Part shown: in pieces, positions 56,053 through 64,000 of the stretch
How the letters are laid out: every line of letters begins with the position of its first letter
Numbering within the stretch: the first letter of the stretch is position 1
Assembly: GCF_000378465.1 (NCBI RefSeq)
Contig: NZ_KB899915.1
Span: forward strand, 1-64,000
From: Elioraea tepidiphila DSM 17972
Lineage (GTDB): Bacteria; Pseudomonadota; Alphaproteobacteria; Acetobacterales; Acetobacteraceae
Direction: 5' to 3'
DNA: 64,000 nt
The notes under the pieces: generated by a model
Databases searched by the model: none
The model's input: the letters and a program-made list of their open reading frames with translations, nothing else
What the model was told of the DNA's origin: nothing
Made by a program: the position numbers and the translations under genes

Positions 56053-57825
56053 ATGATCACGATCGCTCCTGCTCCCGCCATGCCCGTGGCGCTGCCTGAC
56101 AGCGCCGCGCCGGGCCTGTTCGGGGCCGACGAGGCGGAAGGGCCGGCGTTCGCGGCCGAGCTTGCGCTTGCGATGGCCGGGGGCGAGCCCGCAAAGCTGC
56201 CGCCGGCAGCCGCAACGCGACCCATGCCTGCCGACGCGATCAGGATGACGATCGCGTTTCCCGCACCGGACACGGGTGCTGCTCTGGTCGAGCCGACGAC
56301 CTCGGGTCTTGATGCGGCCGCCCCCATCGGCGCTCCTGCCGAGGCGGTCACGGCCGCGACCGAGCACGCCGACGCGCCACCGGCTGCGCCAATGCCGGAG
56401 GCCCGGGACACCGCCTCCCCACCGGCCGCCCCGTCTCCCGTGCCGTCGGCGGTGCCGAGGCCGGCCCCGACCGCCACGCCGCGGTCGGCAAAGGACGCTG
56501 CCGCGCCGCAGGCCGAGGCTTTGATCGAAGCGCAGCCGGCACCGTCGAACGGGGTCCGAGGCCCCGCGCGGGCCGAAGGTCACGGTCCCGACGCCGAGGA
56601 GATGACCGCCCCCGGGTCTCGCCCTCCGCCCGCCCCTGCGGCGGATCGGGGCGTGCCACCGGTCGAGGCGCGACCGGTCGATGCCCGCCCGACCCTCGCG
56701 TCCGATCCTGAGGCCCTGGGCGATGCCGCCGCCCCAGACGGCGTGGCCCCATCCGGCGTCGAGGCCAGGCCCGAGGCCGAGCGGCGGAGCCGCAGCCGTC
56801 TCGCGGATGAACCGTCGCCGCGCGTCACCGACCAGACGGCGGTGGCCGACACGGACCCGCAGCCGCGCGCGGCCGGCAACCTCGCCGGGACCGCGCCCGA
56901 CGCCCCGCCACCTGACGCGCGCGATGGCGTGCCCGCCGATCAGCCGGCCCCTGAGCCCCCCGCAGGGCAGCCCACGCCCGAGACGTTGGGCCTTGCCGCC
57001 GCGGCGACACCGGCCCCACGCCCCGCCGGTGACGTGCCGCGTCCGCGCGGTGGTGTCGGCACGGCCGCGGCGACCACTGGCGCCGGAGCCCCCACGCCGC
57101 CGGGTGACGCAGCCGAACCGGCCCCCCGCCCGGCGCCCGCCGAGACGGCGCCGCGCGCGCCAGCCGAGGCGCGTCCGGACCCGGCCGAGCCCGCGCCTGC
57201 CACCGATGCGCCGCGGCCGGCAGCCGCACAGGCGGCGGAACCGACAACGGAACCGGCCGAACCCAGAGGCAACCCGGCCGACCGCACGGAACAGCCGCCG
57301 CCGCGCACCGAGGCCGCGCCGCGCGTCCTCGCGCCGTCCGGGGCCGCCGAGGCCCTCCCCCAGCTTCAGCCGGTCGAGCGCGCCGCCCCGGTTGCCGCCG
57401 CCCCGCCGGTGCCGCGCGCCGCACCCACCCCCCCGGCGCAGCAGATCGCGCCGGTGCTGATCACCCTCGCCGCCGGCGCGGCGGGCATGCCGGATCGCCT
57501 GACCCTGACGCTCGATCCGCAGGAGCTCGGCCGGATCGAGGTCGAGGTCTCGCGCGAGGGCGAGCGGCGCGTCGCGATCGCGGTGCTCGCCGAGCGGCCC
57601 GAGACGCTGCACCTGCTCATGCGCGACGCCGCGATCCTCGACCGGGCGCTGGCCCAGGCGGGTGTCGGCGCGGAGGGCCGCAGCCTCGCCTTCGACCTCG
57701 GCGGCGGGTCGGACGGCCGCCAGCAGCGCGGCAACGGCGCCGCCACACCCGGTTCCAGCACCAGCCCGCAACCCGAACCTGCACGCCCGCGCGACCCGCT
57801 GAGCCTGCTCGACATCGCCATCTAG
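56053..57825 (+). CDS. fliK: Flagellar hook-length control protein FliK
   Basis: A 590-residue protein that is mostly Pro/Ala/Glu-rich and disordered, as expected for the molecular-ruler part. The C-terminal Flg_hook domain includes PDRLTLTLDPQELGRIEVEV and ERPETLHLLMRDAAILDRAL. No ribosome binding site is seen before ATG 56053, and the sigma-54 promoter would start almost at this ATG. The next in-frame ATG is 56080, so leaderless translation or that later start are both possible. It is followed 11 bases later by flgD. Confidence 0.85.
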   Translation: MITIAPAPAMPVALPDSAAPGLFGADEAEGPAFAAELALAMAGGEPAKLPPAAATRPMPADAIRMTIAFPAPDTGAALVEPTTSGLDAAAPIGAPAEAVTAATEHADAPPAAPMPEARDTASPPAAPSPVPSAVPRPAPTATPRSAKDAAAPQAEALIEAQPAPSNGVRGPARAEGHGPDAEEMTAPGSRPPPAPAADRGVPPVEARPVDARPTLASDPEALGDAAAPDGVAPSGVEARPEAERRSRSRLADEPSPRVTDQTAVADTDPQPRAAGNLAGTAPDAPPPDARDGVPADQPAPEPPAGQPTPETLGLAAAATPAPRPAGDVPRPRGGVGTAAATTGAGAPTPPGDAAEPAPRPAPAETAPRAPAEARPDPAEPAPATDAPRPAAAQAAEPTTEPAEPRGNPADRTEQPPPRTEAAPRVLAPSGAAEALPQLQPVERAAPVAAAPPVPRAAPTPPAQQIAPVLITLAAGAAGMPDRLTLTLDPQELGRIEVEVSREGERRVAIAVLAERPETLHLLMRDAAILDRALAQAGVGAEGRSLAFDLGGGSDGRQQRGNGAATPGSSTSPQPEPARPRDPLSLLDIAI

Positions 57826-57836
57826 AGGACGCCCCG

Positions 57837-58502
57837 ATGACCGACCTCTCCGCCGCCACGCTCACCGCCGCGCAGCGCCAGCAATCGGCGCTCGCCTCGC
57901 GCAACCAGATCGCGTCGAACTTCCAGGACTTCCTGAAGCTGCTGACCACCCAGCTGCAGAACCAGGATCCGACGGCGCCGCTCGACACGAACCAGTTCAC
58001 CCAGCAACTCGTGCAGTTCGCCCAGGTCGAGCAGCAGCTCGCCACCAACACTCATCTCGAGCGGCTGATCCGGGTTCAGGAGACCACGCAGCTCACCGCG
58101 CTGACCCCACTGATCGGCCGCACGGTCGAGGCCGACAGCGACAAGGTCGCGCTGCAATGGGGCGAGGCGCGCGGCGCCTACACCCTGCGCGCCGACGCAA
58201 CCTCGGTCACCATCACCATCCGCGATGCCACCGGCCGCGTGGTCGCGCAGGGTCCTGGCGAGACGCGGGCGGGCCGGCAGGAATTCGCCTGGGACGGCGT
58301 GACCGGCAACGGCCAGCGCTGGCCGGACGGCGCCTACAGCGTCACCGTGCAGGCCCAGTACGGCACCTCGCTCGAGACCGTGCCGACCACCGTGATCGGC
58401 CGGATCACCGGTGCTGAGCGCTCGGGTGGCGCGCTGATGCTGTCGATGGGCAAGCTGCAGATCGACACCGGCGCGATCCGGGCCGTCGCCCCCGACCGCT
58501 GA
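57837..58502 (+). CDS. flgD: Flagellar basal-body rod modification protein FlgD (hook cap)
   Basis: A 221-residue hook-capping scaffold. The N-terminal FQDFLKLLTTQLQNQDPTAP and LDTNQFTQQLVQFAQVEQQL are diagnostic, and the rest is a FLG-D/Ig-like domain with a conserved GQRWPDGAYSVTV. Same transcript as fliK, which fits FlgD and FliK both serving hook assembly. Confidence 0.94.
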   Translation: MTDLSAATLTAAQRQQSALASRNQIASNFQDFLKLLTTQLQNQDPTAPLDTNQFTQQLVQFAQVEQQLATNTHLERLIRVQETTQLTALTPLIGRTVEADSDKVALQWGEARGAYTLRADATSVTITIRDATGRVVAQGPGETRAGRQEFAWDGVTGNGQRWPDGAYSVTVQAQYGTSLETVPTTVIGRITGAERSGGALMLSMGKLQIDTGAIRAVAPDR

Positions 58503-58529
58503 GCCGCGACCGGGCGGGTTCTGCCGATC

Positions 58530-58562
58530 GGCAAAATCTGCCCGGTGTTAACGCGCGCGTAA
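58530..58562 (+). promoter_or_regulatory. fliF control region: GGCA-N5-TGCC dyad plus CtrA-like box
   Basis: GGCA-AAATC-TGCC (58530-58542) matches the spacing of the dyad upstream of fliK. Five bases on, TTAA-CGCGCGC-GTAA (58548-58562) matches the CtrA box TTAA-N7-TTAA at seven of eight positions. In Caulobacter, fliF is activated by CtrA and repressed by FlbD at a nearby ftr site. The perfect palindrome TGCCGATCGGCA (58522-58533) overlaps the dyad. Confidence 0.5.
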
Positions 58563-58670
58563 GCCCTTTCGGTCACGCTCCCGCATGGCTGAACGCCCGC
58601 CCGGCATGCGGGCGTACGGGAGGTCCCGGTCGCGGTTCGGCGGCAGGGGCCTTCAGGGAAGGGTGCGATC

Positions 58671-60347
58671 GTGAATGCGTTCCTTGCTGGGCTGAAGACG
58701 CTTGGGCCGGTCCGGCTCGCCGCACTTGGGGCGGTCGGGATCGCGGTGATGGGCGTCATCGTGTTCCTCGCCGCGCGCGCCGGCCAGCCGCCGATGGCGC
58801 TGCTCTACGGCGAGCTCGAACAGCGCGACGCCGCGCAGATCGTCGCCACGCTGGAGCGCCAGCGGATCCCCTACCGTCTGAGCGCGAATGGCACCCAGGT
58901 GCTGGTGCCGACCGACCAGGTGCCGCGGGTGCGGCTCTCGCTCGCGGCCGAAGGCCTGCCGGCCGGCGGCTCGGTCGGCTACGAGATCTTCGACCGCGCC
59001 GACGGGCTCACCGCGTCCTCGTTCCAGCAGGGGATCAACCATCTGCGCGCGCTGGAGGGCGAGCTCGCGCGCACCATCCGCTCGATCCACGGCGTGCGCG
59101 CCGCGCGCGTGCACCTTGTGCTGCCGCGGCGCGATCCGTTCTCGCGCCGCGAGGGCGAGGCGCAGGCCTCGATCGTGCTGACCATGGCGGGCGTGCAACG
59201 GCTCGATCGCGAGCAGGTGCAGGCGATCGTGCATCTCGCCGCCGCCGCGGTGCCGGGGCTGAAGCCGCAGAACATCTCCGTGATCGACAATCGCGGTTCG
59301 CTGCTCGCGCGCTCCGGCCAGGCGGTCGGCGGCATGGGGCTCGCCATGAACGCCGAGGAGATGCGCCGGGCGCACGAGATGCGCCTGACCCGCGCGGTCG
59401 AGGAGATGCTGGAGCGCACGCTCGGCGTCGGCCGCGTGCGCGCCGAGGTCACGGCCGAGATGGATTTCGACCGGGTCACCGAAAGCCGCGAGAGCTTCGA
59501 CCCCGACCAGCAGGTGGCGCGGTCGGTGCAGACCGTGACCGAGGAGAGCCGCACGACGGAGCGGAACGAGAACGTCACGGTCGGCAACAACCTGCCGAAC
59601 CCGCAGCCGCAGCAGAACCAGGCCGGCTCGCAGGAGAGCCGCACCGAGGAGACCACGAACTACGAAATCGGCCGCGTCACGCGCCAGATCGTGCGCGACA
59701 CGCCGATGGTGCGCCGCCTCTCGGTCGCGGTGCTGGTCGATCATGCGCCGGCGGCGCCGGGCGCCGAGCCTCAGCCGCGCAGCGCCGAGGAGCTCGCCCG
59801 GATCGCGACCCTGGTGCGCAGCGCAGTGGGGTTCGATGAGAGCCGCGGCGACCGCGTCGAGGTGGTGAACCTGCGCTTCGCCGACGCACTGGCGCCCGCG
59901 GCCGAGGAGGAGTCGCTGTTCGGCCTGCCGATCGGCCGCGCCGAGATCGTCCGTGTGGTCGAGACGGTGGTGTTCGGCATCGTCGCGCTGCTGGCGCTGC
60001 TGCTGGTCGCGCGTCCTCTGGCCGGACGCGCGCTCGAGCGGATCGGCCAGACGGAGAGCTCCGCCGGCACGCTCGGCGCGCCGCAGGAGGGGGTGGCCGC
60101 CCTGCCCGCGCCGTCCGGTGCGCCCGCGCTTGGCGATGGCTCGGCCGGCGCGCCGGCGCTCGGCTCGCCCGCCTCGCCGCTTGCGCTCGGCTCCGGCGGC
60201 GGTGGCGGTGGCGAAAGCATGATCAACATCGCCCAGATCGAGGGGCAGATGCGCGCCTCCTCGATCCGCCGCGTCGCCGAACTCGCCGAGAAGCACCCGG
60301 AGGAAGCGGTCTCGGTCGTGCGCGGCTGGATGGCGCAGGAGGGCTGA
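58671..60347 (+). CDS. fliF: Flagellar MS-ring protein FliF
   Basis: A 558-residue ring protein with GTG start. TM1 lies near residues 14-36 (AVGIAVMGVIVFLAARAG), TM2 near 425-446 (VVETVVFGIVALLALLLVA). Ring-building motifs include SLAAEGLPAGGSVGYEIFDR and GVRAARVHLVLPRRDPFSRR. The C-terminal RRVAELAEKHPEEAVSVVRG binds FliG. It is the first gene of the fliF-fliG-fliH-fliN-flbD-flhA series. Confidence 0.95.
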   Translation: MNAFLAGLKTLGPVRLAALGAVGIAVMGVIVFLAARAGQPPMALLYGELEQRDAAQIVATLERQRIPYRLSANGTQVLVPTDQVPRVRLSLAAEGLPAGGSVGYEIFDRADGLTASSFQQGINHLRALEGELARTIRSIHGVRAARVHLVLPRRDPFSRREGEAQASIVLTMAGVQRLDREQVQAIVHLAAAAVPGLKPQNISVIDNRGSLLARSGQAVGGMGLAMNAEEMRRAHEMRLTRAVEEMLERTLGVGRVRAEVTAEMDFDRVTESRESFDPDQQVARSVQTVTEESRTTERNENVTVGNNLPNPQPQQNQAGSQESRTEETTNYEIGRVTRQIVRDTPMVRRLSVAVLVDHAPAAPGAEPQPRSAEELARIATLVRSAVGFDESRGDRVEVVNLRFADALAPAAEEESLFGLPIGRAEIVRVVETVVFGIVALLALLLVARPLAGRALERIGQTESSAGTLGAPQEGVAALPAPSGAPALGDGSAGAPALGSPASPLALGSGGGGGGESMINIAQIEGQMRASSIRRVAELAEKHPEEAVSVVRGWMAQEG

Positions 60348-60350
60348 GCC

Positions 60351-61367
60351 ATGGCACGCGCGAAGGAAGACTATCGCAGCCTCACGGGGCCGCAGAAGGC
60401 GGCGGTGCTGATGATGGCGCTCGGCGAGGAGAGTGCGGCCAAGCTGTTCGCGCTCATGCACGAGGACGAGATCAAGGAGGTGTCCTCGGCGATGGCGACG
60501 CTGGGACCTGTCTCGTCCTCGATCGTCGAGCGGCTCTGCCACGAATTCGCCAGCCAGATGAGTGCGGCCGGCAACCTGATCGGCAGCTTCGAGAGCACCG
60601 AGCGTCTGCTCGCCAAGACCCTGCCGAAGGAGCGGGTCGCGCAGATCATGGAGGAGATCCGCGGACCCGCCGGACGGACCATGTGGGACAAGCTCGGCAA
60701 CGTCAACGAGGCGGTGCTCGCGAACTACCTCAAGAACGAGTACCCGCAGACCGTCGCGCTCGTGCTCTCGCGCGTGCGCGCCGATCACGCCGCCAAGGTG
60801 CTCCAGCTCCTGCCCGATGCCTTCGCCATGGAAGTGGTGATGCGCATGCTGCGCATGGAAAGCGTGCAGAAGGACGTGCTCGAAGGCGTGGAGCGGACGC
60901 TGCGCTCGGAGTTCATGTCCAACCTCGCGCGCACCCAGCGTCGCGACGCGCACGAGATCATGGCCGACATCTTCAACAACCTCGATCGCGCCGCCGAGGG
61001 CCGGTTCCTCGCGGCGCTGGAGGAGCGCAACCGCGAGGCGGCCGAGCGCATCAAGAGCCTCATGTTCACCTTCGATGACCTGGTGCGCGTCAACGGCGCG
61101 GGCATCCAGGTGCTGCTGCGCGCGGTCGAGAAGGAGAAGCTCGCGCTGGCGCTGAAGGGTGGGTCGGAGACCATCCGCGACCTGTTCTTCAAGAACCTCT
61201 CCGAGCGCGCCGGCAAGATGCTGCGCGAGGACATCGAGGCGCTGGGCCCCGTGCGCCTGAAGGATGTCGAGGAGGCGCAGGCCACGATCGTCGCCACCGC
61301 CAAGGACCTCGCCGCCTCCGGCCAGATCATGCTGTCCGACGGGCGCGAAGAGGAGCTCGTGTACTGA
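60351..61367 (+). CDS. fliG: Flagellar motor switch protein FliG
   Basis: A 338-residue rotor protein. [20 protein letters not shown] is the N-terminal domain, [20 protein letters not shown] the middle domain, and [20 protein letters not shown] the torque-generating C-terminal domain. It starts four bases after the fliF stop. Confidence 0.96.
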   Translation: MARAKEDYRSLTGPQKAAVLMMALGEESAAKLFALMHEDEIKEVSSAMATLGPVSSSIVERLCHEFASQMSAAGNLIGSFESTERLLAKTLPKERVAQIMEEIRGPAGRTMWDKLGNVNEAVLANYLKNEYPQTVALVLSRVRADHAAKVLQLLPDAFAMEVVMRMLRMESVQKDVLEGVERTLRSEFMSNLARTQRRDAHEIMADIFNNLDRAAEGRFLAALEERNREAAERIKSLMFTFDDLVRVNGAGIQVLLRAVEKEKLALALKGGSETIRDLFFKNLSERAGKMLREDIEALGPVRLKDVEEAQATIVATAKDLAASGQIMLSDGREEELVY

Positions 61368-61368
61368 G

Positions 61369-62109
61369 ATGGCGGGCAATCCGATGAACGGTCACACGCG
61401 CGGCGCGAAGCCGGTGCCGCTCTCCGCGCTCGCCGCACCGAAGCGGCTGTTCCCCGACGAGTCGAAGCCGTCGCGGCGCACCCTGTTCGGCGAGAGCTTC
61501 GACCCGCCGCCGCCCCCGCCGCCCGAGCCCGAGATCATCGCGCCGACCTTCGGGATCGAGGATCTCGAACTCGCCCGCGCGGAAGCCTTCGCCGAAGGCC
61601 GGGCCGCCGGGCTCGCCGAGGCGGCGGCAAGCCACGCCGCGCGCGAGACGGCCGCGCTGGAGGCGACCGCGCGGGAGCTCGCGGCCTCGGCCGCCGCGGC
61701 GCGCGCGGCCGCCGAGCGCACCGATGCCCGGCTCGCCGACGCGGTGCTCGCTGCCGTCGCGGCGCAGACGGCCGAACACGCCGCGCGGCTGCTGCCCGTC
61801 CAGGCGCGCGCGCTGCTCGCCGAGCTGCGCGCCAATCTGGGGCCCGAGATCGCGCTCACTGTCGCTGCCGCCCCGGCGGTCGCCGAACGCGTGGCCAGCG
61901 TGCTCAGCGAGGCCGCGCGGCGGAGCGGCGTGGACCTGCCGAACGACGTCGTCGCCGATGCCTCGCTCGATGCGCGTGCGGTGCGCGTGAGCTGGAGTTC
62001 CGGCGAGGCGCGACTCGATCTCGCCGCGGTCGCGGACGCGACTGCGCGGATCCTCGCCGAAGCCTTCGGCGCCCTGACCCCCACGTCCGCCGTGCAGGAG
62101 AGCGCGTGA
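61369..62109 (+). CDS. fliH: FliH-like flagellar export ATPase regulator
   Basis: A 246-residue protein. A Pro-rich segment (SFDPPPPPPPEPEI) leads to a long Ala/Glu coiled coil with ARAEAFAEGRAAGLAEAAAS, then the V-ATPase subunit E-like C-terminal domain. Sequence identity to FliH is low, so the call rests on position between fliG and fliN, composition and coiled coil. ATG 61369 follows the fliG stop by one base. Confidence 0.75.
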   Translation: MAGNPMNGHTRGAKPVPLSALAAPKRLFPDESKPSRRTLFGESFDPPPPPPPEPEIIAPTFGIEDLELARAEAFAEGRAAGLAEAAASHAARETAALEATARELAASAAAARAAAERTDARLADAVLAAVAAQTAEHAARLLPVQARALLAELRANLGPEIALTVAAAPAVAERVASVLSEAARRSGVDLPNDVVADASLDARAVRVSWSSGEARLDLAAVADATARILAEAFGALTPTSAVQESA

Positions 62110-62447
62110 TGAGCAACGAACCGCCGATGGAGCTCAAGGATCTCGATCCGGCTCCGAGCCAGCCCGCGGAGGCCGATCCGCAGCCGATGCGCTCGGTGCG
62201 CGACCTCGAAGCGGTCTACGACATCCCGGTGCAGGTCTCGGCCGTGCTCGGCAAGTCGGTGATGCAGGTGAGCCAGCTTCTGAAACTGGGTCGCGGCGCC
62301 GTGGTCGAGCTCGACCGCAAGCTCGGCGAGGCGATCGACATCTACGTCAACAACCGCCTGGTCGCGCGCGGCGAGGTGGTGATGGTCGATGACGACCGGC
62401 TCGGCGTGACCATGACCGAGATCGTGAAGGCCGATCGCAGCGCCTGA
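62109..62447 (+). CDS. fliN: Flagellar motor switch protein FliN
   Basis: A 112-residue C-ring protein. The SpoA domain is clear: [40 protein letters not shown] and [20 protein letters not shown]. The ATG overlaps the FliH stop by one base (TGATG); a GTG three bases earlier is an alternative. Confidence 0.95.
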   Translation: MSNEPPMELKDLDPAPSQPAEADPQPMRSVRDLEAVYDIPVQVSAVLGKSVMQVSQLLKLGRGAVVELDRKLGEAIDIYVNNRLVARGEVVMVDDDRLGVTMTEIVKADRSA

Positions 62448-62481
62448 CGCTGGCGGTGCGGAAACAGACGGGAGCGCTGCC

Positions 62482-63855
62482 ATGCGCGTGATGATCGTGG
62501 GGTCGATGTCGGCGGAGCTGGGCGAGGCGGCGCGCATCGCCATCTCGCGCGGGGCGAAGATCACCCAGGCCGATGACGTCCAGCCGGCGCTGGCGCAGCT
62601 GCGCGCCGGGCGTGGCTCGGACGTGGTGCTGTGCGACGTGCAGCTCGGCATCGAGGAGCTGATCGCGGCGATGGCGGCCGAGCGGATCGCCGCACCGGTG
62701 ATCGCCTGCGGCACACGCGCCGATGCCGTGCGCGCGGCTGCCGCGATCCGGGCCGGCGCGCGCGAGTATCTGCCGCTGCCGCCCGATGCCGAGCTGATCG
62801 CGACCATGCTGGAGACGATCGGCGGCGATGGCCGCGCCCCGGTCGCGGCCGATCCGGTGATGCTCGCCGCGTTGCGCCGCGCCGAGCAGGTCGCGGCCTC
62901 GGAGGCCTCGGTGCTGATCCGCGGCGAGAGCGGCACCGGCAAGGAGGTGATGGCGCGCCACATCCACCGCCGCTCGCGCCGGGCGGCCGGGCCGTTCATC
63001 GCCGTCAACTGCGCCGCGATCCCCGAGAACCTCCTGGAGAGCGAGCTGTTCGGCCACGAGAAAGGCGCCTTCTCCGGCGCGATCGCGCGCCGGATCGGCC
63101 GGTTCGAGGCGGCCGATGGCGGCACGCTGCTGCTCGACGAGATCAGCGAGATGGATGTGCGGCTGCAGGCGAAGCTGTTGCGCGCGATCCAGGAGCGCGA
63201 GATCGACCGGCTCGGTGGATCGGAGCCGGTGAAGGTGAATGTGCGCATCCTCGCCACCACCAACCGTCCGCTGGAGGCGGAGGTGCGCAAGGGCACGTTC
63301 CGTGAGGACCTCTATTTCCGCCTCAACGTCGTCACGCTGACCGTGCCGCCCTTGCGCGAGCGGCCGCGCGACATCGCCCCGCTCGCCGAGATGTTCGCCC
63401 ACCGCTACGCCGAGGTGAACGGCCTGCCCTACCGCCCGATTGCCGCCGACGCGATGCGCCTGCTCGAGACGCAGCCCTGGCGCGGCAATGTGCGCGAACT
63501 GGAGAACACGATCCACCGCGCCGTGCTGCTGGCCGGCGGCGAGACGATCGGGCCCGAGGCGATCGAGCTGCCGCTGGATGACGGGGCCACGCCCGCTCCG
63601 GCAACGAACGGGGCGGTCGCGCGCGTGGTCGCCGCCGCGCCCGCCGGCACGCCGACCGGGCTCGTCGGCCGCACGGTCGCCGATGTCGAGCGCGATCTGA
63701 TCCTGGAGACGCTGACGCACTGCCTCGGCAACCGGACGCACGCCGCGGCGATCCTCGGCATCTCGATCCGCACGCTGCGCAACAAGCTGCGCGAATACAC
63801 CGCCGCCGGAGTGAAGGTGCCGGCCGCCGGCCTCGCGGACCGCGTGCCGGCCTGA
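62482..63855 (+). CDS. flbD: Sigma-54-dependent flagellar regulator FlbD
   Basis: This 457-residue activator has a degenerate receiver (residues 1-115): phosphoacceptor-type D52 is kept, but the N-terminal acidic pair and the usual Lys of the KP motif (here YLPLP) are missing, as noted for Caulobacter FlbD. The AAA+ domain has Walker A GESGTGKE (148-155), the sigma-54-contact loop as GAFSGA (195-200; usual form GAFTGA) and Walker [11 protein letters not shown] Fis-type HTH ([17 protein letters not shown]) ends the protein. It sits between fliN and flhA and is the natural regulator of the sigma-54 sites at 55-56 kb. Confidence 0.88.
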   Translation: MRVMIVGSMSAELGEAARIAISRGAKITQADDVQPALAQLRAGRGSDVVLCDVQLGIEELIAAMAAERIAAPVIACGTRADAVRAAAAIRAGAREYLPLPPDAELIATMLETIGGDGRAPVAADPVMLAALRRAEQVAASEASVLIRGESGTGKEVMARHIHRRSRRAAGPFIAVNCAAIPENLLESELFGHEKGAFSGAIARRIGRFEAADGGTLLLDEISEMDVRLQAKLLRAIQEREIDRLGGSEPVKVNVRILATTNRPLEAEVRKGTFREDLYFRLNVVTLTVPPLRERPRDIAPLAEMFAHRYAEVNGLPYRPIAADAMRLLETQPWRGNVRELENTIHRAVLLAGGETIGPEAIELPLDDGATPAPATNGAVARVVAAAPAGTPTGLVGRTVADVERDLILETLTHCLGNRTHAAAILGISIRTLRNKLREYTAAGVKVPAAGLADRVPA

Positions 63856-63862
63856 GCTGAGC

Positions 63863-64000
63863 ATGGCGGCAGAGGCCAACACCGCGGCCGCGCCGGCCGC
63901 CGGGGCGGGACTGCTCGACCGCCTGCGCGACGCGCGTCCCGGCTCGGACGTGCTGATGGCGCTGGGTGTCGGCCTGCTGGTCGTCATCCTGGTCGTGCCC
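63863..64000 (+). CDS. flhA: Flagellar export protein FlhA, N-terminal part only (cut by window edge)
   Basis: 46 residues from ATG 63863: an Ala-rich start, RLRDARPGSDVLMALGVGLL and the beginning of the first TM (VVILVVP). This matches the start of FlhA, the major component of the flagellar export gate, and its place after flbD is usual. The rest lies beyond the window. Confidence 0.8.
   Translation, partial: MAAEANTAAAPAAGAGLLDRLRDARPGSDVLMALGVGLLVVILVVP

Noticed and set aside
58588-58604. GG-N10-GC arrangement upstream of fliF
   Set aside because: Only the GG/GC spacing fits; most other consensus bases are missing, and such spacing is common by chance in GC-rich DNA.
58653-61379. 908-aa minus-strand frame opposite fliF-fliG
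   Set aside because: Antisense shadow of two canonical flagellar genes.

Overview
The window is very GC-rich, densely coded chromosomal DNA from an alphaproteobacterium. The best guess is a Rhodospirillales/Acetobacteraceae-type organism of the Roseomonas or Elioraea kind. Supporting signs are the alphaproteobacterial flagellar regulators FlbT and FlbD, a phasin gene under TGC-type (PhaR-like) operators, the rph-rdgB // hrcA layout, TrmFO, and a D,D-carboxypeptidase carrying SPOR domains. I saw no tRNA, rRNA, CRISPR array or prophage. The only mobile-element trace is a transposase 3' end at the left edge.

Layout. 1-7.1 kb: transposase remnant, D-threonine-aldolase-like enzyme, SPOR-tailed D-Ala-D-Ala carboxypeptidase, phasin, and clpS-clpA. 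7.2-8.7 kb: a small accessory island (antitoxin, PIN toxin, DUF429 protein) followed by a gap with a hairpin and an 8-bp iterated motif. 8.7-17.4 kb: rdgB/rph diverging from hrcA, two small genes, grpE, an antisense methyltransferase, then dnaK-dnaJ. 17.5-24.5 kb: a GNAT enzyme, a membrane protein, and a reverse-strand cluster (aminotransferase, lipoprotein, DUF6522-like protein, and a fused endonuclease Q-like/UvrD helicase). 24.5-35 kb: trmFO, an MFS transporter, a TAXI binding protein coupled to a repeat-rich membrane protein, a ring-cleaving dioxygenase/hydrolase pair, a Kelch protein, Dps, and an SbtA-SbtB pair. 35-48.7 kb: parE and a seven-gene oligopeptide-type ABC transporter operon with two amidohydrolases, then an MFS gene and an orphan SBP. 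48.7-50.2 kb: SDR and DUF1194 genes. 50.2-64 kb: flagellar cluster, with flgE-flgK-flgL and flbT on the minus strand and fliK-flgD, then fliF-fliG-fliH-fliN-flbD-flhA, on the plus strand.

How the parts work together. The flagellar cluster carries its own visible control circuit. Three sites match the sigma-54 -24/-12 consensus (before flgE, flbT and fliK). GGCA-N5-TGCC dyads lie about 100 bp upstream of the fliK site and before fliF, where the dyad adjoins a CtrA-like TTAA-N7-GTAA box. The cluster also encodes FlbD, the expected sigma-54 activator. The chaperone genes form the usual HrcA/GrpE/DnaK/DnaJ set, interrupted by unrelated small genes. The most unusual protein is the 1015-residue PHP/endonuclease Q-like plus UvrD helicase fusion, which ends in a QPSLF sequence resembling a sliding-clamp-binding motif.
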